A stretch of 12,074 bases of DNA from Oscillospiraceae bacterium (GTDB lineage Bacteria > Bacillota > Clostridia > Oscillospirales > Ruminococcaceae). This document shows, piece after piece, positions 1-6,017 of the stretch. Location: NCBI GenBank assembly GCA_009782665.1, contig WRIP01000024.1, forward strand, positions 1 through 12,074. The letters run 5' to 3'. The number at the start of each line of letters is the position of its first letter. The stretch's first letter is position 1. Both the position numbers and the translations under genes were made by a program. Under the pieces are notes generated by a model. It was not told the origin of the DNA. It saw only the letters and a list, made by a program, of their open reading frames with translations, and searched no databases.

Positions 1-213
1 ATACTCACAGCTGGTTCGACACTCGGTATGCCGACCTCTCTGTTCTCGCCAACACGATCGATGGCCGTCCACTTCTATATCCTCGCACGTGAGGGGATTT
101 CGATGACCAACGCATACGGAACTGCTGCGCTTCTGATTATCATTATTTTTCTAATTAATGTAGTCACAAACACCTTGGTGAACAGGTATATAAGGAAAGG
201 TATAAAGAGATAA
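1..213 (+). CDS. pstA: Phosphate ABC transporter permease PstA, C-terminal end (5' partial)
   Basis: This is the last 70 codons of an inner-membrane permease of the high-affinity phosphate (Pst) transporter; the gene begins before the window. The frame is open from base 1. The tail contains the family's characteristic end: a segment reading MAVHFYILAREGIS, then one long hydrophobic helix (AALLIIIIFLINVVTNTLV), then a short basic cytoplasmic end. In this family PstA pairs with PstC to form the channel and docks PstB on the inside. The next gene, an ATPase of exactly the matching family, begins one base after the stop codon, so the two are surely co-transcribed and probably translationally coupled. 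Nothing looks broken in the visible part. Confidence 0.9.
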   Translation: MLTAGSTLGMPTSLFSPTRSMAVHFYILAREGISMTNAYGTAALLIIIIFLINVVTNTLVNRYIRKGIKR

Positions 214-214
214 G

Positions 215-970
215 ATGCCAACCAAAATATCCATTCAAAACCTTAACGTATACTACAAAGATACACACGCTATAGTGGATCTGAGTCTAGATATCAACGC
301 CAATCAGATAATGGCGCTGATAGGTCCTACTAAGAGCGGTATTACTACGCTACTGCGATCACTCAACCGACTTTGCGAGTTGAATCCTGATGCCAGGATG
401 GAAGGAGATATACTCATCGATGGAAAGAGTATACGGGCAAGAGATGTAGATATTACAGAACTCAGACGTAAGGTCGGAATGGTATTTGAAGTTCCAACAC
501 CGTTACCCATGACCATCTTTGATAACGTTGCATATGGATTGAGATTAGGGCATAAAAGAGATAGAAGGGTAATCGCCGAAAAGGTTGAAAAAGCCATCCG
601 CGATTCAGCATTATGGGATGATGTCAAAGATCGCTTGAATATGCCGGCGATGTCGCTGTCAGGTGGACAGCAACAACGGCTCTGCATAGCAAGAATTCTA
701 GCTCTTGAACCGGATGTCATACTGCTGGATCGTCCCTGCTCAGGTTTAGATCCCATCTCGACCGCGAATATTGAAGATTCTCTGACCAAGCTTAAGGAAG
801 ACTATACGATAATCATTGCCCCCCATAGCGTACAACAGGGTGGTAGAATTGCCGATCGAGTCGCTTTTCTATTGATGGGGGAACTCATCGAACAAGCCTC
901 TAACATGGAAATATTCTCGGAACCGAAAGACAGTCGGACCAGTGACTATATCCGAGGCAGGTTTGGATAA
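215..970 (+). CDS. pstB: PstB-type phosphate ABC transporter ATP-binding subunit with degenerate catalytic motifs
   Basis: This 251-residue protein is full length for PstB and can be followed along the family from end to end: Y-loop-like start (NLNVYY), signature LSGGQQQRLCIAR (148-160), D-loop with LDP (178-180), H-loop histidine 204, and C-terminal YIRGRFG. PstB normally hydrolyses ATP to drive phosphate import through PstA/PstC. Three key residues are replaced. The P-loop reads GPTKSGITT (37-45), with Ile43 where the invariant Walker A lysine should be. The Q-loop has Glu92 in VFEVPTP instead of Gln. The Walker B catalytic glutamate is Arg173 in LLDRPCSGLDP. I checked each codon (ATT at 341, GAA at 488, CGT at 731). 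The Walker B Asp172 is retained. The frame is intact, so this is not an obvious pseudogene. It may be a non-hydrolysing subunit or pair with a normal PstB elsewhere; that is inference. Confidence 0.9.
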   Translation: MPTKISIQNLNVYYKDTHAIVDLSLDINANQIMALIGPTKSGITTLLRSLNRLCELNPDARMEGDILIDGKSIRARDVDITELRRKVGMVFEVPTPLPMTIFDNVAYGLRLGHKRDRRVIAEKVEKAIRDSALWDDVKDRLNMPAMSLSGGQQQRLCIARILALEPDVILLDRPCSGLDPISTANIEDSLTKLKEDYTIIIAPHSVQQGGRIADRVAFLLMGELIEQASNMEIFSEPKDSRTSDYIRGRFG

Positions 971-971
971 T

Positions 972-984
972 CTCAGTATAGATA
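972..984 (+). repeat. Convergent-junction motif, copy 1 (diverged)
   Basis: The sequence CTCAGTATAGATA is two bases away from the TCAATATAGAC motif seen at 4428, 5975 and 8955. It sits just after the pstB stop codon and before the facing aminotransferase gene. Its role is unknown. Confidence 0.4.
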
Positions 985-999
985 GCATGAAAAGAAACA

Positions 1000-1037
1000 G
1001 TGCAGCTGAATCATAGTTCAACTGCACCCTTTATTTT
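1000..1037. terminator. Bidirectional rho-independent terminator between pstB and the aminotransferase
   Basis: An 11-base stem (GTGCAGCTGAA at 1000-1010, TTCAACTGCAC at 1017-1027) encloses a six-base loop. One position is a C-A mismatch on the plus strand and a G-U wobble on the minus strand. A T-rich tail (TTTATTTT, 1030-1037) follows on the plus strand, and TGTTTCTTTT follows on the minus strand. It lies between two genes that run toward each other, so it can serve both. Confidence 0.85.
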
Positions 1038-1051
1038 ACTAGGAGTAATAT

Positions 1052-2245
1052 TTACATGCTTTTTGCCACCGACGTAATCACCCTAACACCCTCTAGAATG
1101 TTCTCGTCGGAAGGACTTGAGAAATTTATTCTGAATCCCTGTCTTTTAGCAGTATCATCGGAATAGAACGCATTACCCGGTACAACTGCGACACCATGTT
1201 CAATACTCCTTTTACAGAAGTCAAGCATATCAATGCTGTCAGGCAGCGTACACCAGATAAACAATCCACCTTCGGGACGGGTGTAGGAAAAAACTCCGTC
1301 TGCATTCATATCCAAAGCATCAAGCATGAGATCGGATTTTCTGAGATAAATCGCATTAATCTTGCGAATATGCTCCTTTACATCCGATTCGGTTAAAAAG
1401 CGGTGACAGATCATCTGATTGAGTACCGGTGTATGCACATCATTTATCTGTTTGGTAACCACAATCTTACCGATTATCTCCGCGGCTGCAGAAGTAAAAC
1501 CTACCCTGAGACCGGGAGAAAGCAGTTTGCTCATTGAACCGGTATATATTACTCTACCTTCGTTGTCCATACTCTTTATGGTCGGTAGATGTTCTCCCTT
1601 GAATCGGATATCTCCATAGGCATTATCTTCGACAACTAAGATATCATATTTTTTAGCTAACTCCAGAATACCTTTTCTGACCTCAAGCGACATGGTCAAT
1701 CCGGTAGGGTTCTGGAAGTTTGGAATACAGTAGATAAACCGTGGAGTAACTGCATTCTTTATTGTATCTTCCAGCTCGTTCAGATCGATACCATCCCGAC
1801 GTATATCTACCTGGGTCACGTTAGCACCATAGGACTTAAAAGCGGTCAAGGCAGCGACAAAAGCCGGTCCCTCTGCAATTACCGTATCACCCTCGTTGCA
1901 GACGGTTTTGGTAAATAGGTCAAACACCTGCTGTGCTCCGGTCGTAACGATAAGGTCATCATATGTTTCATTGTATGAGTGATATACATCCATACAGCGT
2001 TGCTTCAGCACATCTCTTAACGGTTCATATCCCTCGGTTATGCCATACTGAAGAGCGACTACTGGGTCTTGTGCTAGTATCTCGCCAGTATAACGGTCAA
2101 TATCCTCATAAGGAAAACTCTCAGGAGAAGGGTTTCCGGCAGAAAAAGCGATTATCGATGGATCGTTAGATAGTTTGAGTATCTCACGAATGGCTGAAGG
2201 TCGTATGGTTGTAACACGGTCAGAAAAATTATAGTTCATATTCAT
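1052..2245 (-). CDS. PLP-dependent class I/II aminotransferase (2-aminoadipate/aromatic aminotransferase-like)
   Basis: This 397-residue cytoplasmic enzyme is a fold-type I aminotransferase using pyridoxal phosphate. Visible marks are SAGNPSPESFP near residue 35-45, the PLP-binding NPTG (179-182), Asp207 in VVEDNAYG, and the Schiff-base Lys240 in GSMSKLLSPGLRVGF, with Arg247 following. The C-terminal FRINFSSP carries the expected carboxylate-binding arginine. The pattern is that of the LysN/KAT II/MocR-type aminotransferases, but there is no N-terminal helix-turn-helix, so it is an enzyme rather than a MocR regulator. The substrate is not readable from sequence. Two start codons are close together (2245 and 2239); a weak AGCGAG lies directly before the first and six bases before the second, so 2239 is possible. 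It appears to be a single-gene unit with its own promoter and a shared terminator. Confidence 0.9.
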   Translation of the reverse strand: MNMNYNFSDRVTTIRPSAIREILKLSNDPSIIAFSAGNPSPESFPYEDIDRYTGEILAQDPVVALQYGITEGYEPLRDVLKQRCMDVYHSYNETYDDLIVTTGAQQVFDLFTKTVCNEGDTVIAEGPAFVAALTAFKSYGANVTQVDIRRDGIDLNELEDTIKNAVTPRFIYCIPNFQNPTGLTMSLEVRKGILELAKKYDILVVEDNAYGDIRFKGEHLPTIKSMDNEGRVIYTGSMSKLLSPGLRVGFTSAAAEIIGKIVVTKQINDVHTPVLNQMICHRFLTESDVKEHIRKINAIYLRKSDLMLDALDMNADGVFSYTRPEGGLFIWCTLPDSIDMLDFCKRSIEHGVAVVPGNAFYSDDTAKRQGFRINFSSPSDENILEGVRVITSVAKSM

Positions 2246-2281
2246 CTCGCTTTGCTCACATTATTCGCTTTTGTTGCTATC

Positions 2282-2310
2282 ATTATATCTATCGAACAAT
2301 AGTTATACAA
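2282..2310 (-). promoter_or_regulatory. Promoter of the aminotransferase gene
   Basis: Read on the minus strand, TTGTAT (2305-2310) and a perfect TATAAT (2282-2287) are separated by 17 bases. Transcription would begin near 2275, about 30 bases before the start codon. Confidence 0.65.
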
Positions 2311-2375
2311 TATATCGGTTTTATACCAACCCATAATGTCATTCAATGTATCAACTGTATGTCGATAGAAATGGG

Positions 2376-2420
2376 ATTTAATAAAAACAATGAGCGATAC
2401 TCCAAAGAGAGTATCGCTCA
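2376..2420 (-). terminator. Rho-independent terminator of the TIGR04076 gene
   Basis: A perfect 12-base inverted repeat (TGAGCGATACTC at 2391-2402 and its complement at 2409-2420) has a six-base loop. On the minus strand it is followed by TTGTTTTTATT. It begins 15 bases beyond the stop codon of the minus-strand gene at 2436. This separates that gene from the downstream aminotransferase, which has its own promoter. Confidence 0.9.
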
Positions 2421-2435
2421 AGCTTTTACTCACGC

Positions 2436-2741
2436 TTAATCACCGATACCTTCTAATTTGAAGGTAACCGGTCTTAAACCATCGGTGCAACAAGATATGA
2501 TGGTGTTCTCACAATTAATCCATCTGTAGTTTGCTCCGAAAGCTACCGCGATGACATCGCGATGCAGATCCGCCCATGCCCAGGAACAGAACCCGTCGGG
2601 TTTGTCGGGTTTGTCAAGGATGAAGACCTGTCCTTCTTCAAACATCGAACATGCAGTAATGGATTTGTCTGCTGCATACTCATCGGCGAGATCTCGGTAT
2701 AGATCCTTCTTCAGAACGGTGATTTTCAACTGTCTTGCCAT
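2436..2741 (-). CDS. TIGR04076 family protein, function unknown
   Basis: This is a 101-residue soluble protein. I recognise the TIGR04076 pattern: KITVLKK at the start, then C..FEEGQ.FI, then GFCSWAWADLHRDV, and CCTDGLRPVTFKLE at the end. It has five cysteines (in TACSM, GFCSW, NCENT and the CC pair) and several tryptophans. That would suit metal or cofactor binding, but no activity is established to my knowledge. A clear AAGGAG lies eight bases before the ATG (2750-2755 on the plus strand), which fixes the start. It runs divergently from the URO-D-like gene at 3072; I recall such proteins near URO-D genes in anaerobes, so a shared pathway is plausible but unproven. A strong terminator follows it. 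Confidence 0.8.
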   Translation of the reverse strand: MARQLKITVLKKDLYRDLADEYAADKSITACSMFEEGQVFILDKPDKPDGFCSWAWADLHRDVIAVAFGANYRWINCENTIISCCTDGLRPVTFKLEGIGD

Positions 2742-3071
2742 AGGTCATACTCCTTACAATATTTTAGTCAAAGAATAAATATACGTTTTGGATAGCCGAT
2801 ATGTGGTTTTCACATATGTTGACATACTAAAACAAATCCAGCTTTTTGCTGATAATACCTGCCTGTAGCTACATTATACATGACAAACAATCCTAAAACA
2901 ATTGATAAATCTGTCATTCTTATCCTTTTCAGATTATAATGGTAGTTGTTATATGGTTAGTGTCAATAATATATGATATCTGTACCCTTACTTAACATTT
3001 CCTAAAACAATAGGTCGAGATGTCTTAAGCTGAGAATATAAACAACAGAGTTAAAGTAAAGGATGAAGAAT
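2742..3071. other. Divergent regulatory spacer between the TIGR04076 and URO-D-like genes
   Basis: About 330 AT-rich bases without a gene. On the minus side there is a possible -10 (TATATT, 2778-2783). On the plus side the best -10 is TATAAT at 2935-2940, but no good -35 lies 16-18 bases before it. TTGACA at 2819-2824 is 26 bases from GATAAT (2851), too far for a standard promoter. The length suggests control by a bound factor; see the palindrome at 2799. Confidence 0.45.
2799..2817. promoter_or_regulatory. Palindromic site, candidate operator
   Basis: ATATGTG and CACATAT flank a five-base centre (GTTTT), a perfect 7-base inverted repeat. It lies 58 bases before the TIGR04076 start codon and covers the expected -35 position of that gene's weak promoter. 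This is where an activator or repressor dimer could bind. It does not match the CRP spacing. The regulator is unknown. Confidence 0.4.
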
Positions 3072-4208
3072 ATGAGCGAGATGACTAACAGACAAAGATT
3101 TAATGCAGTACTTAACTATACTGAGTATGACCGTATGCCAGTAGTACACTTTGGTTTTTGGAAAGAACTACTTGAAAAGTGGGTTGTAGAAGGGTATCTG
3201 ACACAGGAACTTATCGACGACTATAAGGACGCGAGCCCGGCTGACAAAATAATCGGTGATATGCTCGGATTTGATTTTAACTTCTTCACCACCTATCAGG
3301 ATTTATCCGGGTTCTCTGCTCTCTATCCACCATTTGAGCAGCTGCGTATCAAGGACAGACCGGATGGTTCATATGAGTTTCGTAATGAAGACGGAGCATA
3401 TGTGCTGCAGAAAGAAGGGGTACGCTCCATTCCTGCAGAGATAGGTCATACTTTAGTCGACAGAGCATCCTGGGAGGAACACTATATCCCTAAGTTACAG
3501 TTTAATGATGATAGATTTGATAATTCGGTACTCGAGAGGTTAGCGGCTGAATCTGCCTCTCGTACTGAACCACTCGGAATCTACTGCAAGAGTATGTTCG
3601 GTCATTTTAGAAACTGGATGGGCATAGTGGGAATCAGTTATCTCTATGTCGATGATCGAGAACTCTATGATGAAATCATAGAGACGTTGGGTGATCTCGC
3701 ATTTGATATTACCGAAAGAGCTCTAAAATCTGGGATAGAATTTGATTTCGCTCATTTTTGGGAGGATATCTGCTATAAGAATGGACCGCTAATATCACCG
3801 GTTCTGTTTGATGAGAAAGCTGGACCTATCTACCGCAGAATCACTAATCTAGTGAATGGATTCGGAATAAACATTGTGTCGGTCGATTGCGACGGAATGA
3901 TAGATTCGCTTATTCCGACCTGGATAAAAAATGGTGTCAATACCATGTTCCCGATTGAGGTTGGAACATGGGATGCGAGTATTGCACCATGGAGAGAAAA
4001 GTATGGTCGCGAACTACGTGGTGTCGGAGGGGTAAATAAGCATATACTCTCTCGGGACCACGCGGCGATAGATGCGGAAATAGAACGAATCAAACCTTTT
4101 GTTGATCTAGGAGGATATATCCCGTGCTTAGATCATAGAATCGCTCCTGATGCAAAATGGGAGTTGGTACAGTATTATTGCGATCAGATGAAGAATACCT
4201 TTAGCTAG
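3072..4208 (+). CDS. Uroporphyrinogen decarboxylase-like (URO-D domain) protein, methyltransferase type
   Basis: With this start the protein has 378 residues and fits the URO-D superfamily (PF01208), which includes true heme-pathway decarboxylases and corrinoid or methyl-transfer enzymes such as MtaA and CmuA. It opens with MTNRQRFNAVLNYTEYDRMPV, as many non-heme members do, and lacks the RQAGRY motif of genuine HemE. That makes a catabolic methyl or demethylation role more likely than heme synthesis. Near the C terminus, CDGMIDSLIP and PCLDHRIAPDAKWE hold the family's typical Cys, Asp and His residues. There is no signal peptide or membrane segment. An ATG also exists at 3063, but AAAGGA (3058-3063) overlaps it and stands eight bases before 3072, so 3072 is preferred. 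No corrinoid protein or methyltransferase partner is visible nearby. Substrate unknown. Confidence 0.8.
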   Translation: MSEMTNRQRFNAVLNYTEYDRMPVVHFGFWKELLEKWVVEGYLTQELIDDYKDASPADKIIGDMLGFDFNFFTTYQDLSGFSALYPPFEQLRIKDRPDGSYEFRNEDGAYVLQKEGVRSIPAEIGHTLVDRASWEEHYIPKLQFNDDRFDNSVLERLAAESASRTEPLGIYCKSMFGHFRNWMGIVGISYLYVDDRELYDEIIETLGDLAFDITERALKSGIEFDFAHFWEDICYKNGPLISPVLFDEKAGPIYRRITNLVNGFGINIVSVDCDGMIDSLIPTWIKNGVNTMFPIEVGTWDASIAPWREKYGRELRGVGGVNKHILSRDHAAIDAEIERIKPFVDLGGYIPCLDHRIAPDAKWELVQYYCDQMKNTFS

Positions 4209-4350
4209 ATGAAGTGTGATTTGTGTCTAATACAACAATAGGGTATTGTGTCTTACGAGATATCCCGTCGCGAACTTTATATGCGGATTGCTACCAAAGA
4301 CAATTGTTGAACTGTGTATATATCTAACTAATTCCGATAAAATTCAAATA

Positions 4351-4404
4351 ACCCTATTGATTCTTCCGATTATAATCGACCGGTAAAAATCAATAGGGTA
4401 TTTT
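4351..4404 (+). terminator. Long inverted repeat, probable terminator of the URO-D-like gene
   Basis: A perfect 12-base stem (ACCCTATTGATT at 4351-4362, complement at 4388-4399) encloses 25 bases. Inside that loop is a second perfect palindrome, CGATTATAATCG (4367-4378), so a branched or stacked structure is possible. Only four T residues follow (4401-4404), and the stem is AT-rich and 140 bases past the stop codon. Termination is therefore the likely but not certain role; it could also serve the facing HPt gene. Confidence 0.55.
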
Positions 4405-4427
4405 CACTACTAAACCATAAGGTTGAA

Positions 4428-4440
4428 TCAATATAGACAA
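4428..4440 (+). repeat. Convergent-junction motif, copy 2
   Basis: TCAATATAGACAA, identical over all 13 bases to the copy at 5975. It lies between the 3' ends of the URO-D-like and HPt genes. Confidence 0.5.
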
Positions 4441-4491
4441 ACCTAGATAAAGCTCTTTTTTTTACTCATACTGGATGGCTTGTGATATTTG

Positions 4492-5058
4492 CTAAATTGA
4501 AGCAATTTCTGCAATTTTATCGAAATCACTGTGCAACAGAGCAGTGGATATATCTTCGAGTAGTTTGTTTGTTGCCTCCGACCAGGTCTTATCCTTGAGT
4601 GCAGATAGAGCCATAGAGACAGTATCTTCGTCAAAGTCTTCTGCTGACATCTTAATTACGGCAAACTGTGCGGCAAGAAAGTCTTTATCTTCAACAACGT
4701 TTGCAGTCGCTGCCGGTTGTTGTTTAGATTGAATATCATCCACTAAAGACTGCAATGCAGCTACAAATGCAGGTGTTTGCTCGTTTATTGTCGCCATATC
4801 CTCCGCACGCCCGGCAGTTTCTAGCTTAAGTGCTTCTGCAGACATTTCTGGTTCGCCGATATATGCAAGTGCACTCTTAATTCCATGAACGCTGATGACA
4901 TATTTCCTTAAATCTTCTTCGCTCATTTCACCTGATGTGGACATAATGGAGTTGATAGTTTCAATAGTATTGGTAGCATCTCTGGCGAATATCCCTAGTA
5001 GTCGGTCATTCATGGCAACTTTCTTCTCTGTATTCCCTGCTTGAGGTTGGTTAATCAT
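4492..5058 (-). CDS. Stand-alone histidine phosphotransfer (HPt) domain protein
   Basis: This 188-residue, acidic, mostly helical protein carries one HPt domain at roughly residues 16-115. Its phospho-accepting histidine is His58 in SVHGIKSALAYIG, the classic HxxKS(A) pattern, followed by the second helix region (AEALKLETAGRAED). HPt proteins pass a phosphate between a histidine kinase receiver and a second response regulator. No kinase or regulator is encoded in the window, so the partner is elsewhere. The C-terminal 70 residues form another helical stretch, with conserved aromatic and acidic positions but no second histidine motif. GGGGG six bases before the ATG supports 5058; a second in-frame ATG at Met16 sits where the domain begins. 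It is divergent from the LOG gene and has its own promoter. Confidence 0.8.
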   Translation of the reverse strand: MINQPQAGNTEKKVAMNDRLLGIFARDATNTIETINSIMSTSGEMSEEDLRKYVISVHGIKSALAYIGEPEMSAEALKLETAGRAEDMATINEQTPAFVAALQSLVDDIQSKQQPAATANVVEDKDFLAAQFAVIKMSAEDFDEDTVSMALSALKDKTWSEATNKLLEDISTALLHSDFDKIAEIASI

Positions 5059-5120
5059 TTAATACCCCCATGAAATATTGTTATGAGTTTAGACAATATG
5101 TAACTCTTTGGCTATTTTGG

Positions 5121-5149
5121 ATTATAATATATATGAAAAGCAGTTTCAA
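5121..5149 (-). promoter_or_regulatory. Promoter of the HPt gene
   Basis: On the minus strand TTGAAA (5144-5149) and TATAAT (5121-5126) are 17 bases apart. The -10 sits in the palindrome ATTATAAT (5121-5128), so TATAAT also reads on the plus strand. I find no matching -35 for the LOG gene there. Transcription would start near 5114, leaving a leader of about 55 bases. Confidence 0.65.
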
Positions 5150-5233
5150 TAGTCATCTAGTTGTGCGTAATACGCCAATGAGACATAACAATGAGATACT
5201 GCAAACACATATACGGAAGGAATAGATTTTTAC

Positions 5234-5968
5234 ATGAAAAAAAGTAAGAAACAACCAACCATGCAGTTCCTGTTACAGGATGAACGTGGAATGAGTATAT
5301 TTGAGGAGTTCAATGCAGCGAAAAAAAGATTCGAGGATCTGAGAATCCAAAACTCAATTGTCGTCTTTGGATCTGCACGAATAAAAGCAGATGATGAGAA
5401 GCAAAACTGTAGGTATTACTATGATCAGGCACGTAAACTGTCAAACAGGTTAGCAGCTTGGTCAAAAGAGACATTTAAGGATTCTCCTCCAGAAGATAAA
5501 TACTATATCGTCACAGGTGGGGGTATGGGAATTATGGAGGCAGCTAATAGAGGTGCTGCGGAAGCGGGAGAACCAACTGTAGGTCTAAATATACTCTTAC
5601 CATATGAGCAGATAGCAAATGAGTATATCCCGAAAGAGCTCATAATTCCATTCCATTATTTCTTCATAAGGAAGTTTTTCTTCGTCTACTATGCTAAAGC
5701 TTTTATCATATTCCCGGGTGGATTCGGAACCTTCGATGAGTTGTTTGAAATTATCACCTTGGCGCAGACTCAGAAGATGCAGGAAACTATACCATTTGTA
5801 ATTTTCGGTAAGAATTTCTTTGAAAAGGTACTTAATGTCGATATGTTACTGGAACACGGTCTAATATCAGAGTCGGATAAAAAACTCTATATCATCACCG
5901 ATGATATAGAGGAGGCATATACCCATATTACTTCCAACATATTGAAAGATTCTGAACTCACGGAATAA
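5234..5968 (+). CDS. LOG family protein (TIGR00730), probable nucleotide 5'-monophosphate phosphoribohydrolase
   Basis: This 244-residue cytoplasmic Rossmann-fold protein belongs to the LOG / lysine decarboxylase-like family. These enzymes release the base from nucleoside 5'-monophosphates, and in some bacteria and plants make free cytokinins. Visible marks in order are VVFGSAR (43-49), the phosphate-binding TGGGMGIMEAANRGA (94-108), the family arginine-lysine pair Arg146-Lys147, and the catalytic signature PGGFGTFDE (161-169). The chain is longer than the roughly 190-residue short LOG proteins, with an N-terminal extension of about 40 residues, as in the longer bacterial subgroup. AAGGA lies about 12 bases before the ATG, a little far. 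The old label 'lysine decarboxylase' would be wrong. Its gene ends 50 bases from the convergent tex gene. Confidence 0.85.
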   Translation: MKKSKKQPTMQFLLQDERGMSIFEEFNAAKKRFEDLRIQNSIVVFGSARIKADDEKQNCRYYYDQARKLSNRLAAWSKETFKDSPPEDKYYIVTGGGMGIMEAANRGAAEAGEPTVGLNILLPYEQIANEYIPKELIIPFHYFFIRKFFFVYYAKAFIIFPGGFGTFDELFEIITLAQTQKMQETIPFVIFGKNFFEKVLNVDMLLEHGLISESDKKLYIITDDIEEAYTHITSNILKDSELTE

Positions 5969-5974
5969 CTCATC

Positions 5975-5987
5975 TCAATATAGACAA
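5975..5987 (+). repeat. Convergent-junction motif, copy 3
   Basis: TCAATATAGACAA lies seven bases after the LOG gene stop and 31 bases beyond the end of the facing tex gene. No hairpin terminator is visible in this 49-base junction. Confidence 0.5.
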
Positions 5988-6017
5988 TAGCTATTCAATG
6001 GCAAGAGAGTATGCTGA

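Larger units (their letters stand above)
4209..4491. other. Convergent spacer between the URO-D-like gene and HPt gene
   Basis: There is no gene here. CAATAGGGTATT occurs twice in the same direction (4236-4247 and 4391-4402), and its complement ACCCTATTG occurs at 4351-4359. The second pair forms the hairpin at 4351. One convergent-junction motif lies at 4428. An A-run on the minus strand follows the HPt gene, with no separate terminator for it. Confidence 0.5.

Noticed and set aside
304..789. 161-codon minus-strand frame inside pstB
   Set aside because: It is the complement of a well-supported PstB gene and has no ribosome site or recognisable family pattern.
2242..2433. 63-codon minus-strand frame ahead of the aminotransferase
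   Set aside because: It begins in the terminator hairpin of the TIGR04076 gene, has no ribosome site and runs across the aminotransferase promoter.
2819..2856. TTGACA with GATAAT as a promoter for the URO-D-like gene
   Set aside because: The spacing is 26 bases, far outside the 16-18 needed.
3063..3065. ATG at 3063 as start of the URO-D-like gene
   Set aside because: The AAAGGA ribosome site overlaps this ATG; the ATG at 3072 is spaced eight bases from it.
4443..4634. 63-codon minus-strand frame overlapping the HPt gene end
   Set aside because: It overlaps the HPt gene in another frame, with no start signal or family match.
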